DNA from: Actinomycetota bacterium
GTDB lineage: Bacteria > Actinomycetota > Actinomycetes > Actinomycetales > Microbacteriaceae
DNA length: 64,000 nt
NCBI GenBank assembly: GCA_020160915.1
Contig: JAIUPK010000007.1
Location: 62,001-126,000 of the forward strand
Direction: 5' to 3'
Shown piece after piece: positions 51,719 to 60,881 of the stretch. Position numbers and translations under genes: made by a program. The notes under the pieces are model-generated. The model saw only the letters and a list, made by a program, of their open reading frames with translations. It ran no database searches and was not told where the DNA came from. Every line of letters begins with the position of its first letter. Position 1 is the first letter of the stretch.

Positions 51719-52750
51719 ATGGCACAACCGACAGTACGCTGGGCGATCGTCGGCACCGGAGGTATCGCGCTGCGAACCCTGGGAGACCTGAAGCTCTGCG
51801 AGAACGCCGAGGTCGTCGCCATCTGTTCGAGGAGCAGCGAGTCAGCGACCCGGTTCGCGGCCGAGCATCACATCCCCCGCCACTACAGCGACTTCGCCGC
51901 CCTTTGTGCGGACCCGGAGGTCGACGCGATCTACCTGGGCACCCCCCACGGCACCCACTTCGCCTACGCCAGCGAGGCGATCACGGCAGGCAAGAACGTG
52001 CTCAGCGAGAAGCCCCTCACGATGACTGCCGACGAGGCACGCGAACTCCAGCGCCTCTCGCGGGAGCACGGTGTGCTGGTCATGGAAGCCATGTGGATGA
52101 AGTTCAGCCCGAGCATCCGCAAGGCCCAGGAGCTCGTCGCGGCCGGCGCCATCGGAACTCCGATGATCGTGCAGGCGGGGCTCGGCTACCCCGTGCCGAC
52201 GAACGGTCCCAAGCGTTTCTGGGTTCCCGAACTCGGCGGAGGTGCGCTGTACGACATGGGCGTCTACACGATCGCGCTCGCACAACTCTTTCTCGGCATC
52301 CCGGAGTCGATCAGCTGCGTCGGCCACACCCGTGCCGATGGCGTCGACTACTTCGAGGGCATCACGCTGACGTTCGCGAACGGCGCGATCGCCCAGCTGA
52401 CGACATCCATCACCTACTCGATCCCCCCTCGCGGGTACCTCGGCGGCACGACCGGCAGCATCGACTTCGCCGAGCCGCTGTTCTCGCCACCCGCGTTCCG
52501 TCACATGGCGGCCGACCCGCCCCGGCCCCCCGTGATCGAGGAGTACACCTTCGAGAAGGAGGGCGCCGGGTACGTGCCCATGTTCCGGGCCGCCGGTGAA
52601 GCGATCCTCGCGGGCGAGGTGGAGCATCCGATCCATCCCATGTCGGCGACGATCGCCGTGCTGGAGACCATGGAGACGGTGCGCGCGCAGTTGCTCGCGC
52701 AGCGCGACAACAACCTCCCGTGGACCGGGCCGGTCGGTCCCGCGGAGTAG
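51719..52750 (+). CDS. Gfo/Idh/MocA-family oxidoreductase
   Basis: A 343-residue NAD(P)-dependent sugar dehydrogenase-type protein. Rossmann motif VGTGGIA, then the family hallmarks YLGTPHGTHFAYASEAITAGKNVLSEKPLT (EKP motif) and GGALYDMGVYTIALA. The ATG at 51719 has GAAGGGAG upstream; a GTG at 51677 is a longer alternative. Divergent from the sugar importer operon, so it may oxidise the imported sugar or a derivative. The exact substrate cannot be told. Confidence 0.9.
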   Translation: MAQPTVRWAIVGTGGIALRTLGDLKLCENAEVVAICSRSSESATRFAAEHHIPRHYSDFAALCADPEVDAIYLGTPHGTHFAYASEAITAGKNVLSEKPLTMTADEARELQRLSREHGVLVMEAMWMKFSPSIRKAQELVAAGAIGTPMIVQAGLGYPVPTNGPKRFWVPELGGGALYDMGVYTIALAQLFLGIPESISCVGHTRADGVDYFEGITLTFANGAIAQLTTSITYSIPPRGYLGGTTGSIDFAEPLFSPPAFRHMAADPPRPPVIEEYTFEKEGAGYVPMFRAAGEAILAGEVEHPIHPMSATIAVLETMETVRAQLLAQRDNNLPWTGPVGPAE

Positions 52751-52817
52751 GTCGCGTCAGTACGCGTCTACGAGGCCGCTGCATCCACCGGTCACGATCG
52801 CCCGCCGGCGCCGGGCC

Positions 52818-54533
52818 TCAGTGGGATTCACGACTCACCCGATCGCCACTGCCGCCCACGAGAAAGTCGAGGTCAGCGCCGGTGTCAGCCTGCATCACGT
52901 GATCGACGTAGAGCTTGGCCCATCCGCGCGTGGGGGCGGCGTAGGCGGCCCGCGTCGGGGCCGACTCCTGCCGGGCGGCGAGCTCGTCGTCGGGCACAGC
53001 CATCGACAGCGCGCGATTCGCGAGATCGACCGTGATGAGGTCGCCGGTGCGAACCAGCCCAAGCGGTCCGCCCGCGGCGGCCTCGGGAGAGACGTGGAGG
53101 ATCACCGTTCCGTAGGCGGTGCCGCTCATGCGGGCGTCGCTGATGCGCACCATGTCGCGCACTCCGGCCTCCAGCAGCTTTCGCGGCAGCGGCATGTTGC
53201 CCACCTCGGGCATGCCGGGGTAGCCCTTCGGGCCGCAGCCCCGCAGCACGAGTACGGAGTCGGCCGTGACCTCCAGGTCGGGCTCATCGATGCGGGCTCG
53301 CATGTCTTCGATCGAATCGAAGACGACGGCGGGACCGGTGTGCTGCAGCAGCTCGGCGGTGGCGGCGGCGGGCTTCACGAGAGCGCCGCGCGGGGCGAGG
53401 TTGCCGCGCAGCACCGCGATGCCGGCGTTGGCCATGAGGGGGGCATCGCGGGGCATGATCACGGTGTCGTCGTACACGGGTCGGTCGGCGAGGTAGTCGA
53501 CCAGGGGCGACCCCGTGACGGTGATCGGTTCGGGATGCAGCAGCTCCCCCACCTGCGCGAGCACCGCCAGCACCCCGCCGGCCCGGAACAGGTCGTCCAT
53601 CAGGTACGTGCCGCTCGGCTGCAGATTGGCCATCACGGGAACACCCGCGCCCGCGGCATCGAAGTCATCGAGACTGAGGTCGATGCCGAGCCGACCGGCG
53701 ATGGCCAGCAGATGCACGACCGAGTTGGTCGAGCCGCCGACGGCCGCGACCGCGATGATCGCGTTGAGGAACGAGTCGCGGGTCATGATGTCGCTGGGTT
53801 TGCGATCGGCCGCGACCATGTCGACGATCAGGCGTCCGGTCTCGTGTGAGAGCGAGAGCAGGCGCGCGTCGGGGGCGGGCGTTCCCGCGAAGCCGGGGAT
53901 GGTCATCCCGAGTGCCTCGGCGACGACGGCCATGGTCGAGGCTGTGCCCATGGTGTTGCAATGCCCCTTGGAGCGGATCATCGACTGCTCGGATGCCAGG
54001 AACTGCCCGTTGGTGATGGTGCCCGCCCTCGCCTCCTCGCTGAGACGCCACACGTCGGTGCCGCAGCCCAGTGCCTCGCCACGGAAGTGGCCGGTGAGCA
54101 TCGGCCCGCCGGGCACGACGACGGCCGGCAGGTCGACGGATGCCGCGGCCATCAGCAGCGCGGGAATCGTCTTGTCACAGCCGCCCAGCAGCACCAGCCC
54201 ATCGATCGGGTTGGCGCGGAACATCTCCTCCATGGCCATCGCGGCCATGTTGCGCCACAGCATCGCGGTGGGCTTGACCTGGGTCTCGCCGAGCGAGACG
54301 ACGGGTAGGTTGTAGGGCACGCCGCCGGCCTCCCAGATGCCGGCCTTGACCGACTCGGCGACCTCGTTGAGGTGCTTGTTGCAGGGGGTCAGATCAGACG
54401 CGGTGTTCGCGATGGCGATCTGGGGTTTCGAGCCGTCGAGGGAGTCCTCGGGATTGCCGCGGCGCATCCAGGCCCGGTGGATGTAGGCATTGCGATCGGA
54501 TCCGGCGTACCACTCGGCGCTTCTCAGGGTCAT
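52818..54533 (-). CDS. IlvD/EDD-family sugar-acid dehydratase
   Basis: A 571-residue iron-sulfur dehydratase. Cluster and active-site landmarks: NTASDLTPCNKHL (first Cys), GGCDKTIPALLMAAAS (second Cys), GHCNTMGTAST (third Cys) and the C-terminal DARMSGTAYGTVILHVSPE. The NTASDLTPCN form and length near 570 fit pentonate/hexonate dehydratases (arabonate, xylonate, galactonate types) better than IlvD of valine synthesis. Divergent from an SMP-30 lactonase gene that could supply its substrate. Confidence 0.9.
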   Translation of the reverse strand: MTLRSAEWYAGSDRNAYIHRAWMRRGNPEDSLDGSKPQIAIANTASDLTPCNKHLNEVAESVKAGIWEAGGVPYNLPVVSLGETQVKPTAMLWRNMAAMAMEEMFRANPIDGLVLLGGCDKTIPALLMAAASVDLPAVVVPGGPMLTGHFRGEALGCGTDVWRLSEEARAGTITNGQFLASEQSMIRSKGHCNTMGTASTMAVVAEALGMTIPGFAGTPAPDARLLSLSHETGRLIVDMVAADRKPSDIMTRDSFLNAIIAVAAVGGSTNSVVHLLAIAGRLGIDLSLDDFDAAGAGVPVMANLQPSGTYLMDDLFRAGGVLAVLAQVGELLHPEPITVTGSPLVDYLADRPVYDDTVIMPRDAPLMANAGIAVLRGNLAPRGALVKPAAATAELLQHTGPAVVFDSIEDMRARIDEPDLEVTADSVLVLRGCGPKGYPGMPEVGNMPLPRKLLEAGVRDMVRISDARMSGTAYGTVILHVSPEAAAGGPLGLVRTGDLITVDLANRALSMAVPDDELAARQESAPTRAAYAAPTRGWAKLYVDHVMQADTGADLDFLVGGSGDRVSRESH

Positions 54534-54619
54534 CCTTGACCTTTTCCATTAGTTTGAATACTGAGCTAACATGCTGAATTATCGCATACGCGTCCTGACG
54601 GCATCGAGGCACGGGAGCC

Positions 54620-55531
54620 ATGATCGAGTACCCCGCACAAGCAGCGACCCCGCCCACGTACGAACTCGCCGAGGGCGTCATCTGGGACGACCGGGCCGGC
54701 CTCGTGCGCTGGGTCGATCTCTGGGAGGGCCGGGTGCTCGCCGGCACCCTCACGGATGACACGCTCACAGTGACCGAGACGATCGTGCTGGGTCAGACGG
54801 CCGCCGCCGTGGGCCTCGCGCACGACGGGGGTCTGGTGGTCGCCGCCGCACGGGGACTTGCGGTCATCTCCCCCGACGGCGCCGTCTCCTTCGGGCCCGA
54901 CCTCATCGGCGAGCGCTCTGGCGTGAGGCTCAACGATGGCCGCGTCGACCCGCAGGGGCGGTTCCTCACCGGCACACTCACGTTCGAGGGCAAGGGCGCT
55001 CGCGACGTCGGCAACGAGGTGCTCCTCCGGGTCGCGCCCGACGGCGGCACCGAGGTGCTGCGCGAGGGCGTGCGGCTGTCGAACGGCATCGGCTTCTCGC
55101 CCGACGGCGGCACGATCTACCACGCCGACACGTTCGCGAAGACGGTATCCACCCACTCCTACGGGCCGGGGGCGTTCGACCGCACCGAGCCGTGGGTGCC
55201 GCTGATCACCGAGTTCGACGGGCATCCCGACGGCCTCACGGTCGATTCCGCCGGAACCCTGTGGATCGCCGAGTGGGGGGCCTACCGAGTGCGCCGATAC
55301 ACTCCGGCCGGGGAGCTCCTCGAGACGGTGAGCGTGGATGCCGCGCAGGTGTCGTGCCCGGGCTTCGTGCGACCCGGCCTCACCACTCTCGCGATCACGA
55401 CCGCCCAGGAGGGGCTCACCGAGTTCGACGACCAGGCCGGCGCGATCTTCCTTGCGGACGTTGACGCGGTGGGCCAGTCGGCGTACCGCTGGGCCGGGAG
55501 CACCAGCGAGCCGTACTGGGCGGGGATCTGA
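54620..55531 (+). CDS. SMP-30/gluconolactonase-family lactonase
   Basis: A 303-residue six-bladed beta-propeller lactonase. The metal-ligand positions appear as Glu in ELAEGVIWDD, Asn in GVRLNDGRVDPQGRFLTGTL, Asn in LSNGIGFSPDGGTIYHADT and Asp in GHPDGLTVDSAGTLWIAEW. It opens sugar lactones to sugar acids. It is the first gene of a three-gene unit (lactonase, dehydrogenase, IclR), with a 1-bp overlap to the next gene, and is divergent from the IlvD/EDD dehydratase. Confidence 0.9.
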   Translation: MIEYPAQAATPPTYELAEGVIWDDRAGLVRWVDLWEGRVLAGTLTDDTLTVTETIVLGQTAAAVGLAHDGGLVVAAARGLAVISPDGAVSFGPDLIGERSGVRLNDGRVDPQGRFLTGTLTFEGKGARDVGNEVLLRVAPDGGTEVLREGVRLSNGIGFSPDGGTIYHADTFAKTVSTHSYGPGAFDRTEPWVPLITEFDGHPDGLTVDSAGTLWIAEWGAYRVRRYTPAGELLETVSVDAAQVSCPGFVRPGLTTLAITTAQEGLTEFDDQAGAIFLADVDAVGQSAYRWAGSTSEPYWAGI

Positions 55532-56556
55532 TGCGCGCGCTCGTCGTCACGGCCCCCCGTCAAGCCGCGGTCGTGGAGGTCGACGATCCGGTCGCCTCCC
55601 CCGGCGAGCTGTTGGTGGAGGTCGAGCGGGTGGGAATCTGCGGCACGGACGTCGAGCTGTACACCGGCGAGATGGCGTACCACGACCAGGGCGTGACGCA
55701 CTTCCCGCTCCAGTTGGGCCACGAGTGGACGGGACGGGTGGTCGCTGTCGGTTCGGCGGAGGATGAGTCGTGGCTGGGTCGTCGAGTGACCGGCGACACG
55801 ATGCTCGGGTGCGGCCACTGCGACTACTGCCTGTCGGGACATCACCACGTGTGCCCGGATCGGTTCGAGGTGGGTATCCGCGACGGATGGCCGGGCGCAC
55901 TTGCCGAGCGCGTGCTCATCCCGACGCGCTACGCCTACGCGATACCCGAGTCAGTGAGCCTGACGGCGGCCGCACTGGTAGAACCGGGCGGCAACTCGCT
56001 GCGCGCCGCCCGTGCCGCGGCAATCGAACCCGGACACCGCGTGCTCGTGCTGGGGTCGGGCACGATCGGACTGCTCGCGGCGCTGTTCGCGCGCGCCGAG
56101 GGGGCGGAGGTGCACATCGCCGGCGTGCGCGAGGGATCGCTCGAGCTCGCCCGATCGCTCGGCGCGCACAGCACCATGCGACTCGACGAGATCGGCGATC
56201 GCGAGAACGAGTACGACTCGGTGATCGAGGCGACCTCGGTCGAAACCATGCCGAGTCTGGCGGTTCGTCTGGCCAAGCCGGCCGGGCGCGTGGTCTACAT
56301 CGGACTGTCGTCGACACCGAGCCTCGTCGACTCCCGGCACATCGCCCTCAAGGACATCACCGCTGTGGGAATCCTGTCGGCGTCGCCCGGGCTCGCCGGC
56401 GCCATCCAGAGCTTCGCCGCTGGCGCCGTAGTGCCGGATGCCCTGGTCAGCGAGGTCATCCCGCTCGAGGATGTGCCCAGCCGCCTCGAAGGCCGCCGCG
56501 GGGCCACCGCCGGACCGGGTCCCAAAGTGCATGTCGACCCCCGGATGCGATCATGA
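55531..56556 (+). CDS. Zinc-dependent alcohol/polyol dehydrogenase (MDR family)
   Basis: A 341-residue medium-chain dehydrogenase. Catalytic zinc ligands in GICGTDVELY and GHEWTGRVV, structural zinc cysteines in GCGHCDYCLSGHHHVC, and the cofactor motif GSGTIGLLAALFARAEGA. Candidates are a sugar 1-dehydrogenase (making the lactone for SMP-30) or a dehydrogenase of 2-keto-3-deoxy acids. The TGATG junction with the lactonase and the ATGA junction with IclR indicate one operon. Confidence 0.91.
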   Translation: MRALVVTAPRQAAVVEVDDPVASPGELLVEVERVGICGTDVELYTGEMAYHDQGVTHFPLQLGHEWTGRVVAVGSAEDESWLGRRVTGDTMLGCGHCDYCLSGHHHVCPDRFEVGIRDGWPGALAERVLIPTRYAYAIPESVSLTAAALVEPGGNSLRAARAAAIEPGHRVLVLGSGTIGLLAALFARAEGAEVHIAGVREGSLELARSLGAHSTMRLDEIGDRENEYDSVIEATSVETMPSLAVRLAKPAGRVVYIGLSSTPSLVDSRHIALKDITAVGILSASPGLAGAIQSFAAGAVVPDALVSEVIPLEDVPSRLEGRRGATAGPGPKVHVDPRMRS

Positions 56557-57356
56557 ACGACAACGAGGAACGTCTGGTCGGAGCCGACCGCGTGATAGCC
56601 GTGCTCACCGAACTCGCGGAGCACCCGCTCGGGGTGACGCTGGACGAGTTGGCGGGCATCCTGAACAGCTCGAAGCCGACGGTGCATCGCGCCCTGGCCA
56701 CGCTGCGACGTGCGGGGCTGGCCGACCTCATGGGTCGCGGCGTCTACGTGCTGGGGGACGAGTTCGTGCGATTGGCGCTGCGCAACCTCGACGGTCGGCC
56801 CGAGACCATCCGCATCCAGCCGTTGTTGGAAGAGCTCGCCGAGGTGACCGGCGAGACGTCGCACTACGCGATCCTCGCCGGCACCGAGATCGTGTACCGG
56901 GCCAAGGCCGATCCACCCCGCGGCGCGGTGCGGCTGACATCGGTCGTCGGCGGTCGCAATCCCGCGCACAGCACCTCGGTGGGCAAGGCCCTCCTCAGCC
57001 AGCGACCGCATTCGGTGAGCGAGCTGACCGATCACTTCGGCCCCGGCCCGCTTGAGGCGCGCACGCCGAACACGCTCACGAGCATCCCCGACCTCGCGGC
57101 CGACCTCGACGCAATCGCCCGCCGGGGGTACGCGATCGACGACGAGGAGAACGAGCTCGGCATCACCTGCGTCGCCGTGCCCGTGTACACGGATTCCTCC
57201 CCCACCCCCGTGGGCGCGATCAGCATCAGCGCGGTCACGTTCCGCTGCCCGAAGGAGCAACTCGTCGGCTTGGTACCCACGCTGCGCGCGACGATCCAGC
57301 GCCACTTGGGGCCGGGGTCACTCGGGCCCGGAGTTGCCGGGCCCGAGACGAACTAG
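56553..57356 (+). CDS. IclR-family regulator
   Basis: A 267-residue regulator: winged HTH (about residues 20-65, VTLDELAGILNSSKPTVHRALATLRRAGLADLM) and an IclR effector domain (GRNPAHSTSVGKALLSQRP, RGYAIDDEENELGITCVAVPV). Coupled to the dehydrogenase by an ATGA overlap. Its stop overlaps the convergent SDR gene by 4 bp. Likely controls the lactonase/dehydrogenase operon and the divergent dehydratase in response to a sugar acid. Confidence 0.91.
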   Translation: MNDNEERLVGADRVIAVLTELAEHPLGVTLDELAGILNSSKPTVHRALATLRRAGLADLMGRGVYVLGDEFVRLALRNLDGRPETIRIQPLLEELAEVTGETSHYAILAGTEIVYRAKADPPRGAVRLTSVVGGRNPAHSTSVGKALLSQRPHSVSELTDHFGPGPLEARTPNTLTSIPDLAADLDAIARRGYAIDDEENELGITCVAVPVYTDSSPTPVGAISISAVTFRCPKEQLVGLVPTLRATIQRHLGPGSLGPGVAGPETN

Positions 57357-58162
57357 CCCAGAAGCGACTTCATCTGGTCGGCGATGAGAAGGGTCGCGCG
57401 ACGCGGGTTGAGCCGCGCGAAGCGGTCCATGAACTTCGCGTCACCGCCGATGACGACACGGAAGCTGCCCTTCTCGACACCCTCGATGATCTGGCGCGCG
57501 GCATCCGGTGCACTCGTGGTCTTGGGCGCCTTGGCGTCACCCATCGCGGCCATCATCTTCGACGTGTCCACGCCCGAGTTCTCGGTGATGTGCGTGGCAA
57601 CACCGCCGGGGAACACGACGGTCACCGCGAGGCCGGTGCCCTGCGACTCCGCGTAGAGCGCCTCGGTGAACAGCTTGACGGCCGCCTTGCTCGCGCCGTA
57701 GGCCGCCTGGCCGGGAACCGGCAGGAAGCCGCCCATGCTCGAGACGTTGAGCAGCGCTGCGGACGGGCGTTCGAGCAGCAACGGCAGGAACGCCTTCGAC
57801 GTGTTGACGACGCCCCAGAAGTTGACGTTCATCACCCGCTCGATCACCTCGAAGTCGAGGTCCTTGATCTTGACGAAGGGCTGGATGATTCCAGCCACGT
57901 TGAGCAGGCCGTCCACCTGACCGTGCGCCTTGACGACGGCCGCCGGAAGCGCGAGAACCGCCTTGCGGTCGGTGACATTGAGCGGATGCGTCGTGAGGTG
58001 ACCCTCGGGCGCGTTCGCCAGCTGCGCGGTCTCGGCAAGCCCCGCCTCGTTGAGGTCGACGGCGGCGACGCGGGCGCCGCGCTTGATCAGTCCGAGCACG
58101 ACCTCGCGGCCCATGCCGTTTCCTCCGCCGGTGACGACGAATACCTTGCCGGTGATCTCCAT
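57353..58162 (-). CDS. Short-chain dehydrogenase/reductase
   Basis: A 269-residue classical SDR: TGGGNGMGREVVLGL at the cofactor site, LNVAG in place of NNAG, the catalytic Ser in NVSSMGG and Tyr/Lys in YGASKAA. The ATG at 58162 follows GAAAGGATT. Convergent with IclR and divergent from the LacI gene at 58350. The C-terminal extension (VEKGSFRVVIGGDAKFMDRF) is typical of short-chain dehydrogenases annotated as acyl or sterol reductases, so a lipid-like substrate is as likely as a sugar. Confidence 0.88.
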   Translation of the reverse strand: MEITGKVFVVTGGGNGMGREVVLGLIKRGARVAAVDLNEAGLAETAQLANAPEGHLTTHPLNVTDRKAVLALPAAVVKAHGQVDGLLNVAGIIQPFVKIKDLDFEVIERVMNVNFWGVVNTSKAFLPLLLERPSAALLNVSSMGGFLPVPGQAAYGASKAAVKLFTEALYAESQGTGLAVTVVFPGGVATHITENSGVDTSKMMAAMGDAKAPKTTSAPDAARQIIEGVEKGSFRVVIGGDAKFMDRFARLNPRRATLLIADQMKSLLG

Positions 58163-58320
58163 GGTGAATCCTTTCGATTGCTGGTGCGCTGGTCGTGAGT
58201 CGAGGAGAGCAGCGAGCCTGGATGGGGCCAAGCTACGCCGGGTCGCATCCTCGAGTCAGGGCCGAAAGGCCCACGACCCGGCGGCGCTCGACATTGGGCG
58301 CCACGTGCGACACGATAGTC

Positions 58321-58336
58321 ACTAAATCGAATTAGT
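58321..58336. promoter_or_regulatory. Palindromic operator upstream of LacI gene
   Basis: ACTAAATCGAATTAGT, a 16-bp palindrome around TCGA with one mismatched base pair, lying 13 bp before the GTG start. LacI-family operators are of this centred form, so autoregulation and control of the divergent SDR are likely. Confidence 0.6.
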
Positions 58337-58349
58337 AACAGGAGCGTCC

Positions 58350-59264
58350 GTGGCCGTGCGCATCACCCTCAAAGACGTCGCTCGCGCCAGCGGGGTGTCG
58401 CCCACCACGGTGAGTTTCGTACTCAACAACACTCCGAGGCAGACCATCCCGGAGGGCACGCGGCGGCGCGTGCATCAGGCGGCGACCGAGCTCGGCTACC
58501 TACCGCACAGTATTGCGAGGGCACTCAGGGAGGGGACATCGCGGGTCGTACTCCTCACCACCGGGCGCTGGCGAGGCGGGCAGAGCCTCGACAGCTTCAT
58601 CGCCGGCGTGAGCGGCGAGCTGCGTGCCCGGGGCCACAATCTCGTCGTGCACTACGGGGAGCAGAGCGACGAATCCCTGGCCGAGCTCCTCGAGGCCGTC
58701 TCACCCCGCGCCGTTATCGATCTCGCCGGCGCCGACCTCGGCCAGGAGGGGTCCGACTGGACCGACGGGCTCGCCCCCGCGACGGCAGCCCAGCTGCGGC
58801 ACCTCGTCGACCGCGGACACACGGCCATCGCCCTGGCCCTGCCGAGCGGCGACTTCGGAGCGCTCGTGGAGATCAGGCTCGCCCAGTCGCAGCGCGCTGC
58901 GCACGCGCTCGGCATCCCGCCAGTCACCCCGGTGATGGTGGGACAGTCGCGCGCCGAGGCCCGTGAGGCCATGCGGTGGTTGCGGCACGAGCATCCGCAG
59001 ATCACGGCCGTCGCGGGTTTCGACGACGACACCGCGCTTCTCGCGATGGGCGCCTTGAGCGATGCCGGCGTGGCGATTCCCGCGACCATGGCGGTGATCG
59101 GCTTCGACGACGCCAGACCTGGCGCGATCTGGACACCCTCGCTCACCAGCGTGCACATCGATGCCGAGGCCTACGGTCGGCGCGCGGCCTGCGCGGCGCT
59201 CGGGGTCGAGCCCGAGGATTGGACGAGCGACCCGTCATACATCGTGCTGCGCGAGTCGACCTAG
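58350..59264 (+). CDS. LacI/GalR-family regulator
   Basis: A 304-residue regulator with intact HTH (ITLKDVARASGVSPTTVSFVLNN, residues ~5-27), hinge helix and a periplasmic-binding-like effector domain (GFDDDTALLAMGALSDAGVAIPATMAVIGFDDARPG). GTG start with GGAG upstream. Slightly shorter than typical (330-340) because the effector domain lacks some loops. Divergent from the SDR at 57353. Confidence 0.9.
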   Translation: MAVRITLKDVARASGVSPTTVSFVLNNTPRQTIPEGTRRRVHQAATELGYLPHSIARALREGTSRVVLLTTGRWRGGQSLDSFIAGVSGELRARGHNLVVHYGEQSDESLAELLEAVSPRAVIDLAGADLGQEGSDWTDGLAPATAAQLRHLVDRGHTAIALALPSGDFGALVEIRLAQSQRAAHALGIPPVTPVMVGQSRAEAREAMRWLRHEHPQITAVAGFDDDTALLAMGALSDAGVAIPATMAVIGFDDARPGAIWTPSLTSVHIDAEAYGRRAACAALGVEPEDWTSDPSYIVLREST

Positions 59265-59273
59265 GCTGGCACC

Positions 59274-60296
59274 ATGATGCCGCGCTGTCCGCACTGCCAG
59301 AGCTTCGCGTTCCTCGACTGGACGGCGTGCGGCAGCTGCGGGGTCGAGCTGGGGTACCGGTACACGACGCTGAGCTTTCTGCAGGCGCATCCGGAGGGCA
59401 CAGTCGCCGACGGCGAGACCTGGCGCACCTGCTCCAATCGCGACTGGGGGTGCAACTGGCTGGTCGCCGACAGTGAGGAATCGGGCCGGTGCTTCTCCTG
59501 TCGGCTCAGCCGCCGACTCCCCGACCGGGATGACACGATCGCCTGGGAGAAGCTCAAGGACACCGGCATCGCCAAGCGCCGCCTGCTCGTGCAGCTGTTC
59601 GAGCTGGGACTGCCCGTCACTCCGTACGACGAGAAGGAGGGCGGACTCGGCTTCGACCTGCTCTCGAGCCTCAGCGGCGAGCGCGTCACCATCGGGCACG
59701 CGAACGGCATCATCACGCTCGACCTCGCGGAGACCCTCGACGCCTACCGGGAGAACCTGCGCGTGCGGTTGGGGGAGCCGTACCGCACGATGCTCGGGCA
59801 TTTCAGGCACGAGATCGGGCACTACTACCAGTGGGTGCTCGTCACCTCAGACGAGCAGTGGGCGGCCTGCCGGGCCCTGTTCGGTGACGAACGAGCCAGC
59901 TACCAGGACGCGATCCAGCGCCACTACCGCGAGGGCGCGCCGGCCGACTGGGCCGACTCGTTCATCTCCGAGTACGCGACCATGCATCCGTGGGAGGACT
60001 TCGCGGAGAGCTTCGCGCACTACCTGCACATCACGGGCACGCTGGCGACCGCCGCTGCGGCTGGCGTGATCCTCAGCGTCGACCGGGTGCAGGGCATCAT
60101 CGACCACGACGTCGTGCCCGAGAGTGACTACAGCGCGCTCGGAATCGATCGGATGCTCGACGACTGGCACTGGCTCAGCCTGATGTTCAACCGGGTGAAC
60201 CGGTCGATGGGGCAGAGCGATCTGTACCCGTTCACGCTCACCGAGCCGGTCATCGCGAAGCTGCGGTTCGTGCACGAGCTCGTCACGGACGCCTGA
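59274..60296 (+). CDS. Zinc-ribbon putative zinc-dependent metallopeptidase
   Basis: A 340-residue cytosolic protein. An N-terminal zinc-ribbon part has CPHC, CGSC, CSNRDWGC and CFSC pairs (about residues 5-80). A gluzincin-like domain follows with HEIGH at residues 179-183 (in GHFRHEIGHYYQW) and the downstream acidic ligand region HPWEDFAESFAHYLHI. The family is annotated as putative zinc-binding peptidase in proteobacteria and actinobacteria and its substrate is unknown. 9 bp after the LacI gene. Confidence 0.86.
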   Translation: MMPRCPHCQSFAFLDWTACGSCGVELGYRYTTLSFLQAHPEGTVADGETWRTCSNRDWGCNWLVADSEESGRCFSCRLSRRLPDRDDTIAWEKLKDTGIAKRRLLVQLFELGLPVTPYDEKEGGLGFDLLSSLSGERVTIGHANGIITLDLAETLDAYRENLRVRLGEPYRTMLGHFRHEIGHYYQWVLVTSDEQWAACRALFGDERASYQDAIQRHYREGAPADWADSFISEYATMHPWEDFAESFAHYLHITGTLATAAAAGVILSVDRVQGIIDHDVVPESDYSALGIDRMLDDWHWLSLMFNRVNRSMGQSDLYPFTLTEPVIAKLRFVHELVTDA

Positions 60297-60299
60297 CCG

Positions 60300-60752
60300 C
60301 TAGCGCCCGACGCGCGCCCGCACCTCGCTCGCGACCGTGCGCAGGGCGGCGGTGAACTGATCGAGCTCGGCCGGTGACAGCGCCGAGGTGGATGCCGCGA
60401 TCATGTCGTTGAAGTCGCGGTGGATCTGAGCCATCTGCTCGTGGCCGTGGGCCGAGAGCTCCAGGTAGAGGCTGCGCCGATCACCGGGATGGTCGACCCT
60501 CGTGAGCAGGTCGGCATCCACGAGCGAGCGCGCAATGGCGGTCACGGCACCGGTGGTCATGCCGAGGTAGGCGGCGAGATCCTTCGGCGTGATGCTCACC
60601 ACCTGGGCGACGTGGAACATCGCGCGAAGCTCGGTCGCGGTGAGGCCGGCGTCTTCGGCGATCTTGCGCCGGTTGCTGTCGAGGGCACTGACGAACTCGG
60701 TTGCCGCCGCGGGGAAGCCGGTGAGCGTGTGCGAGGCGCCATCCGGGGTCAT
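60300..60752 (-). CDS. MarR-family regulator
   Basis: A 150-residue winged-HTH regulator: VSITPKDLAAYLGMTTGAVTAIARSLVDADLLTRVDHPGDRRSLYLELSAHG. The ATG at 60752 lacks a clear ribosome site and may be leaderless; an in-frame ATG at 60800 is the alternative. Divergent from the rhodopsin gene. The spacer carries an inverted repeat at 60803-60829, so it may control rhodopsin expression. Confidence 0.87.
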   Translation of the reverse strand: MTPDGASHTLTGFPAAATEFVSALDSNRRKIAEDAGLTATELRAMFHVAQVVSITPKDLAAYLGMTTGAVTAIARSLVDADLLTRVDHPGDRRSLYLELSAHGHEQMAQIHRDFNDMIAASTSALSPAELDQFTAALRTVASEVRARVGR

Positions 60753-60802
60753 GGAAGACAACTGTACAGAAGCCGATCGATAGGTTACTGAGAAACTCAT
60801 TT

Positions 60803-60829
60803 ACTTATTCGTTGACTTAGCGAGTAAGT
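60803..60829. promoter_or_regulatory. Inverted repeat between MarR and rhodopsin genes
   Basis: ACTTATTCG (60803-60811) and CGAGTAAGT (60821-60829) match with one mismatch over a 9-bp spacer. Additional TTAAGT/GACTTA copies surround it. A MarR dimer site covering the divergent promoters is plausible. Confidence 0.55.
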
Positions 60830-60881
60830 TAAGTAGCAGCCGCCGAACCGGGGGCACCCACTCAGCCGTTGGAGAACTTCA

